Assembly (NCBI GenBank): GCA_002490705.1
Contig: DKUO01000010.1
Span: 1 to 26,320 of the forward strand
Origin: Lachnospiraceae bacterium UBA7202
GTDB lineage: Bacteria; Bacillota; Clostridia; Lachnospirales; Lachnospiraceae
Direction of reading: 5' to 3'
Length of the DNA stretch: 26,320 bases
A program made the translations under genes and the position numbers. Under the pieces are notes generated by a model. That model worked only from the letters and a program-made list of their open reading frames with translations, was not told the origin of the DNA and did no database searches. How positions within the stretch are numbered: the first letter of the stretch is position 1; each line of letters begins with the position of its first letter. Positions 7,335 to 14,686 of the stretch are shown one piece after another.

Positions 7335-8222
7335 CTAGCCCTTGACCGCTCCGGCCGTCATGCCCTCGATAAAGTATCTCTGGAAGCAAAGGAAGATGAT
7401 AAATACCGGAAGGATACCAAACATAGAACCGGCAATCAACACATCATAGTTGTTTCCGTAGGGTGTAAGCAGGGTGTTCAAACCAATCGGAAGCGTAAAC
7501 TTCTCCGCGCTTCTGTATACCAACATCGGCCAAAGCACGTTATTCCATGAACCCATGGCGCACAGAATTGCCATAGCCGCAAACGCCGGTTTCGTGATCG
7601 GCATCATGATCTTAAAGCAGATCCCGTACTCGGTTGCGCCGTCGATACGGCCCGCATCCAGAAGATCCTTTGGCAGACCCGACATATACTGTCTGAAGAA
7701 GAAGATCGTGGATGCGCCGCAGATACCCGGCAGCATCACGCCCCAGATGGTGTCAACCAGCTTTAAATTAATCATTTCCTTGTAAAGAGGAAGGATCAAA
7801 ATTTCAAAAGGAACCATCATGGTAGCGATTACCAGAAAGAACAGGAAATTCTTCAGTTTATAGTTGTACATGGTCAGGCCATAGGCTACTATGTAGCAGA
7901 CAAGCAGTGTCAAAAATACCGTGACAAGCATCAGTACCAGACTGTTCTTATACCACATGAAGTATTTGTGTCCGTCCACGTTATCACCGAACAGATAAGT
8001 ATAGTTGGCGAGTGTCATTGTGCTAAAATCCAGATTGATACTGAGTCCCCGGCGGATCAGCTCGGTACCGGGCCGGAAGGACGCAATCAATCCGGCAAAC
8101 AACGGATATACGATCAGAAAAGAGAGAACCGCAAACAGCAACGTAGCGAAAACGGTTAAAATGTTTCTCTTTGTCTTCATTCCCATAGTTTCTGCGCCTT
8201 TTACAGAGGTTGTTTCTGCCAT
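7335..8222 (-). CDS. Carbohydrate ABC transporter permease, MalG/AraQ type
   Basis: 295 residues with six predicted membrane helices; the first spans about 21-45. The cytoplasmic EAA loop (about 189-214: DAGRIDGATEYGICFKIM, then PITKP) docks on the ATPase. The C-terminus GMTAGAVKG is typical of the MalG branch of CUT1 importers. The role is to form half of the membrane channel for an oligosaccharide. The start codon follows the stop of the MalF-type permease by one base, and its AAGGAGGA lies inside that gene, so the two are translationally coupled. The adjacent GH43 and GH51 enzymes point to arabino-oligosaccharides as substrate, by inference. No ATP-binding subunit is encoded here. Confidence 0.95.
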   Translation of the reverse strand: MAETTSVKGAETMGMKTKRNILTVFATLLFAVLSFLIVYPLFAGLIASFRPGTELIRRGLSINLDFSTMTLANYTYLFGDNVDGHKYFMWYKNSLVLMLVTVFLTLLVCYIVAYGLTMYNYKLKNFLFFLVIATMMVPFEILILPLYKEMINLKLVDTIWGVMLPGICGASTIFFFRQYMSGLPKDLLDAGRIDGATEYGICFKIMMPITKPAFAAMAILCAMGSWNNVLWPMLVYRSAEKFTLPIGLNTLLTPYGNNYDVLIAGSMFGILPVFIIFLCFQRYFIEGMTAGAVKG

Positions 8223-8223
8223 A

Positions 8224-9123
8224 TCAGTCTTCCTCCTTCCCTAAAGTCCCGTTCACAACAAGCTGTACGATATTGATCGCCAGTGCGATGACAAGCAGGA
8301 CGATACCTACCGCGCTGCCGTATCCCAGCTGGTTCTTGGTAATACCGCGCTTGTACAGATATCCCACAATGGTCAGACCGATATTGTTCGGTGAATCGGG
8401 ACCTGCCCACAACATGTAGGATTCCATGAACATCGCCAGACCTGCATACACGCTGATTGTCAGCACGTAAACGGTGGTCGGCTTCAAAAGAGGAATGGTA
8501 ACATACCGGAATTTCTGCCATGCCGTCGCACCGTCAATATCGGCCGCTTCATACATGGAGGTATCAATCGCCTTCAATCCGGAAATAAAATAGAGCATAT
8601 TTACACCGGTCCATCTCCAACATGCCACGAGCAGAAGGGCGCCGAGACCGGTAGCTTTCATCTTCAGCCATTTAAACGTTCCAAGTCCCAGAGCCGTCGT
8701 GATCACATTCATCTGACCTGTGGGATACTCAGAAAACATCAATCGAAACAACGTACCGGAGATAACTACGGAAGTAAGTGCCGGCACATACAGGCAGGCT
8801 TTCCAGAAGCCCTTTGCCTTCACCAGTCTGGAATCCATCAGCACCGCAAAAAACATCGGGAACGGAATCAACAGAACCAGCGTTAAAACCATATATTGAA
8901 AACTATTCTTAATTGCCGTATGGAATACGGTATCTTTAAGCAGCTTTTGAAAGTTGCTCACTCCTACCCACTCTGTGCCGGTAGGTTTGATATCCTGAAA
9001 ACTCATAGTGATGGTACTGCATAACGGATAAATCCAGAATAACAGAAAACTTAAAATAAAAGGAAGCACGAACACATAGGGCGCCGCCTTCTGTGAATAG
9101 AAAAATTTTTTAAATTTATTCAT
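8224..9123 (-). CDS. Carbohydrate ABC transporter permease, MalF/AraP type
   Basis: 299 residues with six predicted membrane helices. The first (about 14-36) begins APYVFVLPFILSFLLFW. The EAA loop YEAADIDGATAWQKFRYV, followed by TIPLLKP, lies at about 191-215. This is the MalF-side partner of the next permease. The ATG at 9121-9123 is preferred because AAGGAG stands about 9 bases upstream. A 30-codon upstream extension would run through the intergenic hairpin and has no ribosome binding site. It lies 172 bases downstream of the binding-protein gene, separated by hairpins that probably lower permease expression relative to the binding protein, the usual arrangement in such operons. Confidence 0.95.
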   Translation of the reverse strand: MNKFKKFFYSQKAAPYVFVLPFILSFLLFWIYPLCSTITMSFQDIKPTGTEWVGVSNFQKLLKDTVFHTAIKNSFQYMVLTLVLLIPFPMFFAVLMDSRLVKAKGFWKACLYVPALTSVVISGTLFRLMFSEYPTGQMNVITTALGLGTFKWLKMKATGLGALLLVACWRWTGVNMLYFISGLKAIDTSMYEAADIDGATAWQKFRYVTIPLLKPTTVYVLTISVYAGLAMFMESYMLWAGPDSPNNIGLTIVGYLYKRGITKNQLGYGSAVGIVLLVIALAINIVQLVVNGTLGKEED

Positions 9124-9199
9124 ACGCACACACTCCTTACCTTGCCCAAATACACGATCAAGCTCCGCCTGATCTACCCCATTATTGACTTGAAAGCAA

Positions 9200-9227
9200 A
9201 GAGGGGATTGCATTCACAATCCCCTCT
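9200..9227 (-). terminator. Attenuating hairpin between binding protein and permeases
   Basis: A perfect 11-bp stem, AGAGGGGATTG and its complement, with a six-base loop, followed on the minus strand by TTTGCTTTC. The interrupted T-run suggests a leaky terminator or a 3'-end stabiliser for the binding-protein message. Two more hairpins precede it: AATCCC-TTC-GGGATT at 9273-9287, and a bulged GC-rich stem between them. Confidence 0.65.
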
Positions 9228-9295
9228 ATTCAACTCTCTTACCGAGCCCGCGTCAGCGGCGCTCGCGTAGATAATCCCGAAGGGATTTTCTACAG

Positions 9296-10783
9296 TTACT
9301 GCTCGAGATCAACTACATCCTGAGCTGCCTGCAACGCCTCGTCAACGCTCACGCCATTCTCAAGGATATCGTTCAAGGTTACATTACACATCTGCTCGTT
9401 GATAGTCGGGCTGATAGCTGTGGTGTAAACGGTGCCGATATCATCCTTGATGCTGTAAAGCACATCGTAAGGATAGTTGATGAAGAACTGGTTGTACTGG
9501 TTGTTGTCGTCATGTGCGAATGCATCGTCGTTCCAAAGAACGGTGTTACATACGTCGAAACCAAGGTTATCCCAGATCAGCTGCTCACCTTCCTCGGACA
9601 TCTTAGCCCAGCAAAGGAACTCGGAAGCCAGATCCTTGTCGCCTGCCTGCTGTGTCACAACTGTACCGGTACCGCCGATACCTACGGAACACTTCTGGCC
9701 TGCCTCAAATACAGGACACTTCGCGATGTACCAGTTGCCCTTCTCCTCAGGCATATAGTTGGTGAAACGGCTCATGTACCACATTGCCTTCGGGAAGGAA
9801 ACGATGTTGTGGTCCAGAATGTTCTGGAAGCCAGCCTCTAAGTCAACGTGTCCGTCAGGAGATACCATTGCAAGACCGCTGTTTACCCACTCCTGCTCCA
9901 TGGTGCACATCTTCTTCACAGACTCAAGCTGTACGTTTGCCGTACCGTTCATGCCGCCGGTCCAGTCCTCACCGTACTCAGCCATAGCGATCCACTGCCA
10001 GTCACAGCCTGCCGTATCAACAGAAGTCCAATGCTTGCCCTCTGTTGCAACTGCATCCACATACTCCTGGCCAAGCGCTGCGTAATCATCCCATGTCACA
10101 ACTGCGTCGATCTTAGCAATTACATCATCATTGGAAATACCCATAGCTTCTGCCATTGCCGCTACGTTATAGTACATTACGGTAGCGCCTACGTGATAAG
10201 GAATACCGTAATTGTGTCCGTCGGTTCCGGAATAAACGGCCATTCTGGCAGGAACCATCGTAGACAGATAAGGAGCCGCGTAATCGTCCTGAGGAACAAG
10301 CCATGTGTCAAGACCTGCTACCACGTTGGGGAACTGTCCGATCTCCACGTCGCAGATATCAGGTGCGCCTGTGCCTGCGTTCAGGGAAGTTAAAAGCTTT
10401 GTATGCATATCTGCATAAGGATATGTAGTACAGGTAATCTCGATGGTTCTGTCGGGATTCTCCTCGTTCCACTTCTCAACCATGTTGCCATAATGCTGTC
10501 CGTGAATCTCCACGAATGTCCACATTTCCATGTGTGTGCCGTTTGGATCACCAAAGGTAGCGGTAGGAATCTCCTCCTCTGCTGCCGCCGCATCCTCTGC
10601 GGGAGCCTCCTCTGCCGCGCCGTCCTCAGCCGCTGCGCCGTCACCGCTGTCTGCTGCGGGAGCCTCTGTTGCCTCACCGCCATCTGCTGCGGGAGCTGAT
10701 CCGGCATCACCGCCGCCGCAGCCAACAAGAGTTGTCGCCAGCATTGCCGCTGTCATCAAGGTAGCCAATACTTTCTTTTTCAT
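9296..10783 (-). CDS. Extracellular solute-binding lipoprotein, family 1 (sugar ABC importer)
   Basis: 495 residues. A lipoprotein signal (KKK start, hydrophobic core, lipobox LVGC with lipidated C22) is followed by a low-complexity Ala/Glu/Gly/Asp linker to about residue 72. The rest is a two-lobe family 1 binding domain resembling the oligosaccharide binders of CUT1 importers. It captures substrate outside the membrane and passes it to the two permeases downstream. The ATG at 10781-10783 is chosen because AAAGGAGGAAG precedes it and the signal peptide starts there; an upstream in-frame Met at 10834 adds 17 residues with no ribosome binding site. Its own strong promoter lies about 200 bases upstream. 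The substrate, probably an arabino-oligosaccharide, is inferred from the GH51 and GH43 neighbours. Confidence 0.95.
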   Translation of the reverse strand: MKKKVLATLMTAAMLATTLVGCGGGDAGSAPAADGGEATEAPAADSGDGAAAEDGAAEEAPAEDAAAAEEEIPTATFGDPNGTHMEMWTFVEIHGQHYGNMVEKWNEENPDRTIEITCTTYPYADMHTKLLTSLNAGTGAPDICDVEIGQFPNVVAGLDTWLVPQDDYAAPYLSTMVPARMAVYSGTDGHNYGIPYHVGATVMYYNVAAMAEAMGISNDDVIAKIDAVVTWDDYAALGQEYVDAVATEGKHWTSVDTAGCDWQWIAMAEYGEDWTGGMNGTANVQLESVKKMCTMEQEWVNSGLAMVSPDGHVDLEAGFQNILDHNIVSFPKAMWYMSRFTNYMPEEKGNWYIAKCPVFEAGQKCSVGIGGTGTVVTQQAGDKDLASEFLCWAKMSEEGEQLIWDNLGFDVCNTVLWNDDAFAHDDNNQYNQFFINYPYDVLYSIKDDIGTVYTTAISPTINEQMCNVTLNDILENGVSVDEALQAAQDVVDLEQ

Positions 10784-10895
10784 TCTTCTTCCTCCTTTAA
10801 AGAATATGCTGTTCGATAACCACAAATGTTTCATCTAAATTACTTTAGGAATTCTGCGGGGTTTTTTCTTGCCAAAGCGGCTGTTTCCCGCGAAA

Positions 10896-10961
10896 AAAAT
10901 GTGAACATTTTCTGTTCCTGCTTAACATAAATTAAGCAACCTGTACATTTTTTTTTTTTTT
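10896..10961 (-). other. Leader of the binding-protein mRNA: dyads and an A14 tract
   Basis: Within the roughly 190-nt leader lie a 7-bp dyad AAAATGT-GA-ACATTTT (10896-10911), a GCTTAA-N6-TTAAGC hairpin (10920-10937) and a run of 14 T on the plus strand (A14 in the RNA, 10948-10961). The dyads could be operators or RNA structure. I found no convincing catabolite-response element. Confidence 0.45.
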
Positions 10962-10980
10962 GTGGTTATCTTATGTTCAT

Positions 10981-11009
10981 ATTGTACAATAACAGGAGAA
11001 GCACGTCAA
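10981..11009 (-). promoter_or_regulatory. Promoter of the sugar-binding-protein / permease operon
   Basis: Minus strand: TTGACG (11004-11009), a 17-base spacer, TACAAT (10981-10986). Five of six bases match consensus in each box. It lies between the DUF6171 gene and the binding-protein gene, so the transporter can be expressed separately from the arabinosidase genes. Confidence 0.75.
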
Positions 11010-11052
11010 TAGCTTTTTGAATTATTTTAGTTTTTTTTGAAATATTTAAAGT

Positions 11053-11076
11053 TAGATAAATTTGTTCATTTATCTA
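11053..11076 (-). terminator. Possible weak terminator after the DUF6171 gene
   Basis: A perfect 9-bp AT-rich stem (TAGATAAAT and its complement, six-base loop) overlaps the stop codon of the DUF6171 gene and is followed by ACTTTAAATATTTC on the minus strand. With little GC in the stem it would be weak. Confidence 0.35.
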
Positions 11077-11347
11077 GTTCCTGCAAAGCGCCCCATTTTT
11101 CATAGGGACAGCCATTTTTCTTCATCGCCGCCCGCAGCTCCACAAAACATCCGCAGGCCCTGCACATGCCGTCCAAAAGCAGATCGCACTCCTTACAGAG
11201 AGAGAGCCGCTTCTCATAAAGCGGCTCCTCAACCTTTACATCCTCGTCCAGATTGGCAATGTAAGTATGCAGATTCTCAAAATACGCTTTCTGGTCCATG
11301 TCTCTGGTGAGACATTTGCGGCAGATTCGTCTCTGTTCTATCTCCAT
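11066..11347 (-). CDS. Small Cys-rich DUF6171-family protein
   Basis: 93 residues resembling the DUF6171 family, seen mainly in Lachnospiraceae and relatives; function unknown. Eight cysteines are arranged as C9-x2-C12, C51-x2-C54, C62-x2-C65-x-C67 and C80, which looks like one or two zinc-binding sites, by inference. There are no membrane segments or signal peptide. The ATG follows AAGAGGA by about 9 bases. It starts 17 bases after the GH51 arabinofuranosidase stop and is probably co-transcribed with the two arabinosidase genes. The family also occurs away from sugar loci as far as I know, so its place here does not prove a role in arabinan use. Confidence 0.85.
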   Translation of the reverse strand: MEIEQRRICRKCLTRDMDQKAYFENLHTYIANLDEDVKVEEPLYEKRLSLCKECDLLLDGMCRACGCFVELRAAMKKNGCPYEKWGALQELDK

Positions 11348-11364
11348 ATGGCGTATCCTCTTTT

Positions 11365-12876
11365 TTATCTGATCCGGAAGCTGATCACGCTGCCCGCAGG
11401 GGCCGTGAAGCTGATCTTCCCATCCTTCGCCTCATAGGCGGTAAAGCTCTCCTCCTTCACGGTCTCAGGCGCCTCAAAGGTGTTGTGGGCATGCATCTCT
11501 CCCCGAAGCACAGCCGCCGTGATCTCCTTCGGCGCAAGTTCCATAAAGGACATCTCCACCGGCGCATCCTCGCTGGTGGAAAGATTTGCCAGCGTCACAT
11601 TCACATAGCCGTCCTTGTCTACCGAGACAGACTCGTCAAGGAAAGGCACCTGATTGTCCGCAGCCGTACCGATCATCTTATTGCCCTCGATACAGCTCTC
11701 CAAAAGATCCGCGTCCTGATGATGCTTATACATATGGAAGACATGATAGGTGGGCGTCAGGATCATCTTCGGCCCTTCCGTCAGGATTACGGACTGCAGC
11801 ACATTGACCATCTGGGCGATACATGCCATCTTCACCCGGTCACAGTGCTTATTAAATATATTCAGGGTAACGCCTGCCACCAATGCGTCACGCATGGTAT
11901 TCTGCTGATAGAGGAATCCCGGGTTCGTGCCCGGCTCCACGTCAAACCAGCAGCCCCACTCGTCCACGATCATGCCGATCTTTTTCTCGGGATCATACTG
12001 ATCCATGATCGCGCCGTGCCGCTCTACCAGCTCTTTCATGTAAAGCGCTTTCGCCATGGTCTGATACCAGACCGTCTCATCAAACTCCGTGGCGCTGCCC
12101 TTATTGTCCCATCCGCCCGGATGCACGTAATAATGAAGGGATAAACCGTCCATATAGCCATTTGGCACCCCGCCGGGCTGGGGCGGTGCAAAGCAGGTCT
12201 TTAACACCCCTTCTGTCCAGAAATAGTCCGCCACATTGGGGCCGCCGCAAATCTTCTTGATGGGCGCCGCATTGTCATAATGGCGCACATAGGTCTGGTA
12301 TCTGCGGTACAAATTCCCGTAATACTCCGGCGTCATGCTGCCGCCGCAGCCCCAGTTTTCATTGCCCACACCGAAATAGTCAATCTTCCATGGCTTCTCA
12401 TGGCCGTTTTTCTTTCGCAGGTCCGCCATGGGAGAAACCCCGTCAAAGGTGATGTACTCTACCCACTCGCTCATCTCCTGCACCGTGCCGCTTCCCACGT
12501 TGCCGTTCACATAGGTCTTACAGCCAAGCTGTTCACAGAGTTCAAAAAATTCGTGGGTGCCAAAGCTGTTGTCCTCCACCACGCCGCCCCAGTGGGTGTT
12601 AATCATCTTCTTGCGGGTCTCCTTGGGACCGATGCCGTCCTTCCAGTGGTACTCGTCCGCAAAACAGCCGCCCGGCCAGCGAAGCACGGGAATCTGCATT
12701 TCCTTCAAAGCGTCCACCACATCCTTGCGCATCCCGTTCACGTTGGGGATGTCCGAGTTTTCTCCCACATATAACCCCTCGTAGATGCATCTGCCCAAAT
12801 GCTCCGAAAAATGTCCATAAATCTCCGGATTGATGTGTCCCTTCCTGTTTTTCTCATTGATAAATAATTTTGCCAT
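11365..12876 (-). CDS. abfA: GH51 alpha-L-arabinofuranosidase
   Basis: 503 residues, the usual length for intracellular GH51 enzymes. The (beta/alpha)8 barrel holds the acid/base E173 in GVGNENWG and the nucleophile E306 in IVDEWGCW. RWPGGCFADEYHWKDGIGP (about 66-84) is the standard substrate-binding loop. A C-terminal beta-sandwich (about 385-503) completes the family architecture. No signal peptide, so it acts in the cytoplasm on imported arabino-oligosaccharides or arabinoxylan fragments, releasing L-arabinose with retention of configuration. GGAAGAGG lies just upstream of the ATG. It follows the GH43 gene by 21 bases and precedes DUF6171 by 17, forming a tight operon. Confidence 0.97.
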   Translation of the reverse strand: MAKLFINEKNRKGHINPEIYGHFSEHLGRCIYEGLYVGENSDIPNVNGMRKDVVDALKEMQIPVLRWPGGCFADEYHWKDGIGPKETRKKMINTHWGGVVEDNSFGTHEFFELCEQLGCKTYVNGNVGSGTVQEMSEWVEYITFDGVSPMADLRKKNGHEKPWKIDYFGVGNENWGCGGSMTPEYYGNLYRRYQTYVRHYDNAAPIKKICGGPNVADYFWTEGVLKTCFAPPQPGGVPNGYMDGLSLHYYVHPGGWDNKGSATEFDETVWYQTMAKALYMKELVERHGAIMDQYDPEKKIGMIVDEWGCWFDVEPGTNPGFLYQQNTMRDALVAGVTLNIFNKHCDRVKMACIAQMVNVLQSVILTEGPKMILTPTYHVFHMYKHHQDADLLESCIEGNKMIGTAADNQVPFLDESVSVDKDGYVNVTLANLSTSEDAPVEMSFMELAPKEITAAVLRGEMHAHNTFEAPETVKEESFTAYEAKDGKISFTAPAGSVISFRIR

Positions 12877-12897
12877 ACCCTCTTCCTTTCTTTTATG

Positions 12898-13842
12898 TTA
12901 TGTAAACTTAAATACCGGTCTGCCATTCTCCCAGCCAAACTTCATCAGCATCGCGTGGCGGTTCGGATTGTAGAGCGGGTCGCCCACGATCTCCGTCTCC
13001 GTCCTCGCGTGATAGACCAGAATATCATTGCCCTCCTCGTCCACGGTGAAGCTGTTGTGCCCCGGCCCGTACACGCCGAGGGAATCGTCGGAGGCAAGCA
13101 CCGGATAACGCTCCTTTTTCCATGACCGGGGATCTAACAGATCCGAGTCCTCGTCCGCCGTCAGCATTCCCATGCAGTAGGCGACGCCTGTATCTGAAGC
13201 GGAATAGGTCATAAAGATCTTGCCGTTTCGTTTCAGAACGGCCGGCCCCTCATTGACCCAAAAGCCAACCCGCTCCCAGTCGTAATCGGGCGTGGTCAAA
13301 AGCACCTGAACGGTCTTTAACTTGTAGGGCGTCTCCAGCTCTCCTATATATAAATTGGAAATCTGTTTCCCGACCCCCACTTTTTCGGCCCAGATATAAT
13401 ACCATCTGCCCTTATTCTCAAACACGGTGGCGTCCAGCGAAAAGGCTTCAAAGGAAAACTCGTCGTCGTCGGCTCTTCCCATCTTCCCCTTCTCCGTCCA
13501 TGTGCCGGTAACCGGGTCCTCATCCTTACACTCCAGCACATAGGGCCTGATCTGCCAGATATCGTCCTTATCGCCGCCCGCAAAATAGATGTACCATGCA
13601 CCGTTAATATAATGGAGCTCCGGCGCCCAGATATGACAGCTCATGACGCCGGAATCGTGTTTATGCCAGATCTCCACCTCCTCGGCGTCCGCAAGTCCCG
13701 CAAGCGTCTTTGCCCTGCGAAGGACAATCCCGTCATAGGCCGGCACGGACGCCGTAAAATAATAACTGCCGTCCGTATGCCTGTACACATAGGGATCTGC
13801 ACGCTGCAAAATCCATGGTTTGTTATATTGTAGTTCGCTCAT
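12898..13842 (-). CDS. GH43-family arabinosidase (arabinofuranosidase or beta-xylosidase class)
   Basis: 314 residues forming a single five-bladed beta-propeller of the GH43 fold. The three family acidic residues are visible: the base D16 in RADPYVYR, the pKa-tuning D137 in FSLDATVF, and the acid E198 in WVNEGPAVL. GPGHNSF near 260 is the conserved inner histidine motif. No signal peptide and no carbohydrate-binding module, so it is intracellular. It probably removes arabinose from short arabinan or arabinoxylan oligosaccharides together with the GH51 enzyme; GH43 also contains beta-xylosidases, so specificity is uncertain. Two ATG codons stand in tandem (13840-13845). GGAGG is spaced five bases from the second but only two from the first, so I chose the second. 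First gene of the operon. Confidence 0.93.
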   Translation of the reverse strand: MSELQYNKPWILQRADPYVYRHTDGSYYFTASVPAYDGIVLRRAKTLAGLADAEEVEIWHKHDSGVMSCHIWAPELHYINGAWYIYFAGGDKDDIWQIRPYVLECKDEDPVTGTWTEKGKMGRADDDEFSFEAFSLDATVFENKGRWYYIWAEKVGVGKQISNLYIGELETPYKLKTVQVLLTTPDYDWERVGFWVNEGPAVLKRNGKIFMTYSASDTGVAYCMGMLTADEDSDLLDPRSWKKERYPVLASDDSLGVYGPGHNSFTVDEEGNDILVYHARTETEIVGDPLYNPNRHAMLMKFGWENGRPVFKFT

Positions 13843-13912
13843 CATTCCCTCCGTTTCGACTGCTTTTCACGAAGTCTTTTTATTTTTTTAAATTATTTTA
13901 ATCATATCTAAA

Positions 13913-13941
13913 ATTATATTGGATCATTCCACAAAAATCAA
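13913..13941 (-). promoter_or_regulatory. Promoter of the GH43-GH51-DUF6171 operon
   Basis: Minus strand: TTGATT (13936-13941), a 17-base spacer, and a perfect TATAAT (13913-13918), about 70 bases before the GH43 ATG. Confidence 0.75.
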
Positions 13942-13959
13942 CCGTTACTTTCGATTTTT
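13933..13959. promoter_or_regulatory. Inverted repeat overlapping the -35 box: candidate operator
   Basis: AAAAATC (13933-13939) and GATTTTT (13953-13959) form a perfect 7-bp inverted repeat with a 13-base centre, covering the -35 box of the GH43 promoter. A regulator such as a LacI-, GntR/AraR- or AraC-type protein could bind here. No regulator gene lies in the arabinan locus itself. Poly-A and poly-T content makes chance pairing possible. Confidence 0.35.
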
Positions 13960-13984
13960 TTGGATAAATATTCTAAAATAATGT

Positions 13985-14014
13985 TTGGGCCGATCTTTTC
14001 TCCCTGCATATGAT
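13985..14014 (+). promoter_or_regulatory. Possible promoter of the glutamine-amidotransferase gene
   Basis: TTGGGC (13985-13990), an 18-base spacer, and TATGAT (14009-14014), about 33 bases before the ATG. Moderate match. Confidence 0.45.
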
Positions 14015-14047
14015 AAAGTAAATCCCCCGCAATAAGGAGAATGCCCT

Positions 14048-14686
14048 ATGTCAGCTCTCCCCTCCGTGGTCATCGCAGGCCGCAGCGAAACTGCCCAAAA
14101 CTACGAAAAAGCGTTGGAAAGGCTGGGCATCCCCCACCGTACCTTTCTGCTTCCTGAGGCCGCAGACCATGCCACCCATCTGCTCCTCCCCGGCGGCGGC
14201 GATATCACGCCCGCCTTTTTCGGCCAGACGGACCACGGTTCCCGAAACGTAGACACTGAACTGGACCTTCTGCAGTTTCAGCTCCTCTCCCGCTTCGTCG
14301 AACAAAAAAAGCCCGTGCTCGGTATCTGCAAAGGGCTTCAACTCATCAATATTCATTTCGGCGGCGATATCACACAGCACATTGACACCGCCGATTCTCA
14401 TAAATGGATTGGCCGCGACCAATTCCACCCGGTCTTTCACTGCGATCTGGGACGGCGCGATTTCTTTTACCAGCTCTACGGAAACAGCGCCAGAGTAAAC
14501 TCCGCCCACCATCAGGCCGTAAACCGCATAGGCGAAGGGCTGATTCCCGTCTGCCGCGCGGGGGATAGCGTAATTGAAGGGATGGTTCACGCTGTCCTTC
14601 CCATTCTGGCAGTACAGTGGCATCCGGAACGTCTTCCCGAAGGTGGAGGCGATTCACTGCTTTCCTATTTTTTCTCGCTGTGCTGA
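14048..14686 (+). CDS. Class I glutamine amidotransferase-like hydrolase (peptidase C26, PuuD-type)
   Basis: 212 residues with the class I glutamine amidotransferase fold. The triad is C94 in LGICKGLQLI, H192 and E194 in VQWHPE. LLLPGGGDI (46-53) and VNSAHHQAV (150-158) are typical of the gamma-glutamyl-GABA hydrolase branch (PuuD, peptidase C26), which cleaves gamma-glutamyl amides in polyamine breakdown and related reactions. It is about 30-40 residues shorter than E. coli PuuD. No other polyamine gene is nearby, so the substrate is open. AAGGAG lies about 7 bases before the ATG. Its 3' end overlaps the convergent DUF2974 gene by 22 bp and there is no hairpin terminator between them. Confidence 0.9.
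   Translation: MSALPSVVIAGRSETAQNYEKALERLGIPHRTFLLPEAADHATHLLLPGGGDITPAFFGQTDHGSRNVDTELDLLQFQLLSRFVEQKKPVLGICKGLQLINIHFGGDITQHIDTADSHKWIGRDQFHPVFHCDLGRRDFFYQLYGNSARVNSAHHQAVNRIGEGLIPVCRAGDSVIEGMVHAVLPILAVQWHPERLPEGGGDSLLSYFFSLC

Noticed and set aside
9124..9213. A 30-residue extension of the MalF-type permease.
   Set aside because: It would run through the loop of the intergenic hairpin and has no ribosome binding site; the protein normally starts just before the first membrane helix.
10784..11065. A catabolite-response (cre) site before the sugar-binding protein gene.
   Set aside because: No segment matched the cre pattern closely enough in this region or upstream of the GH43 gene.
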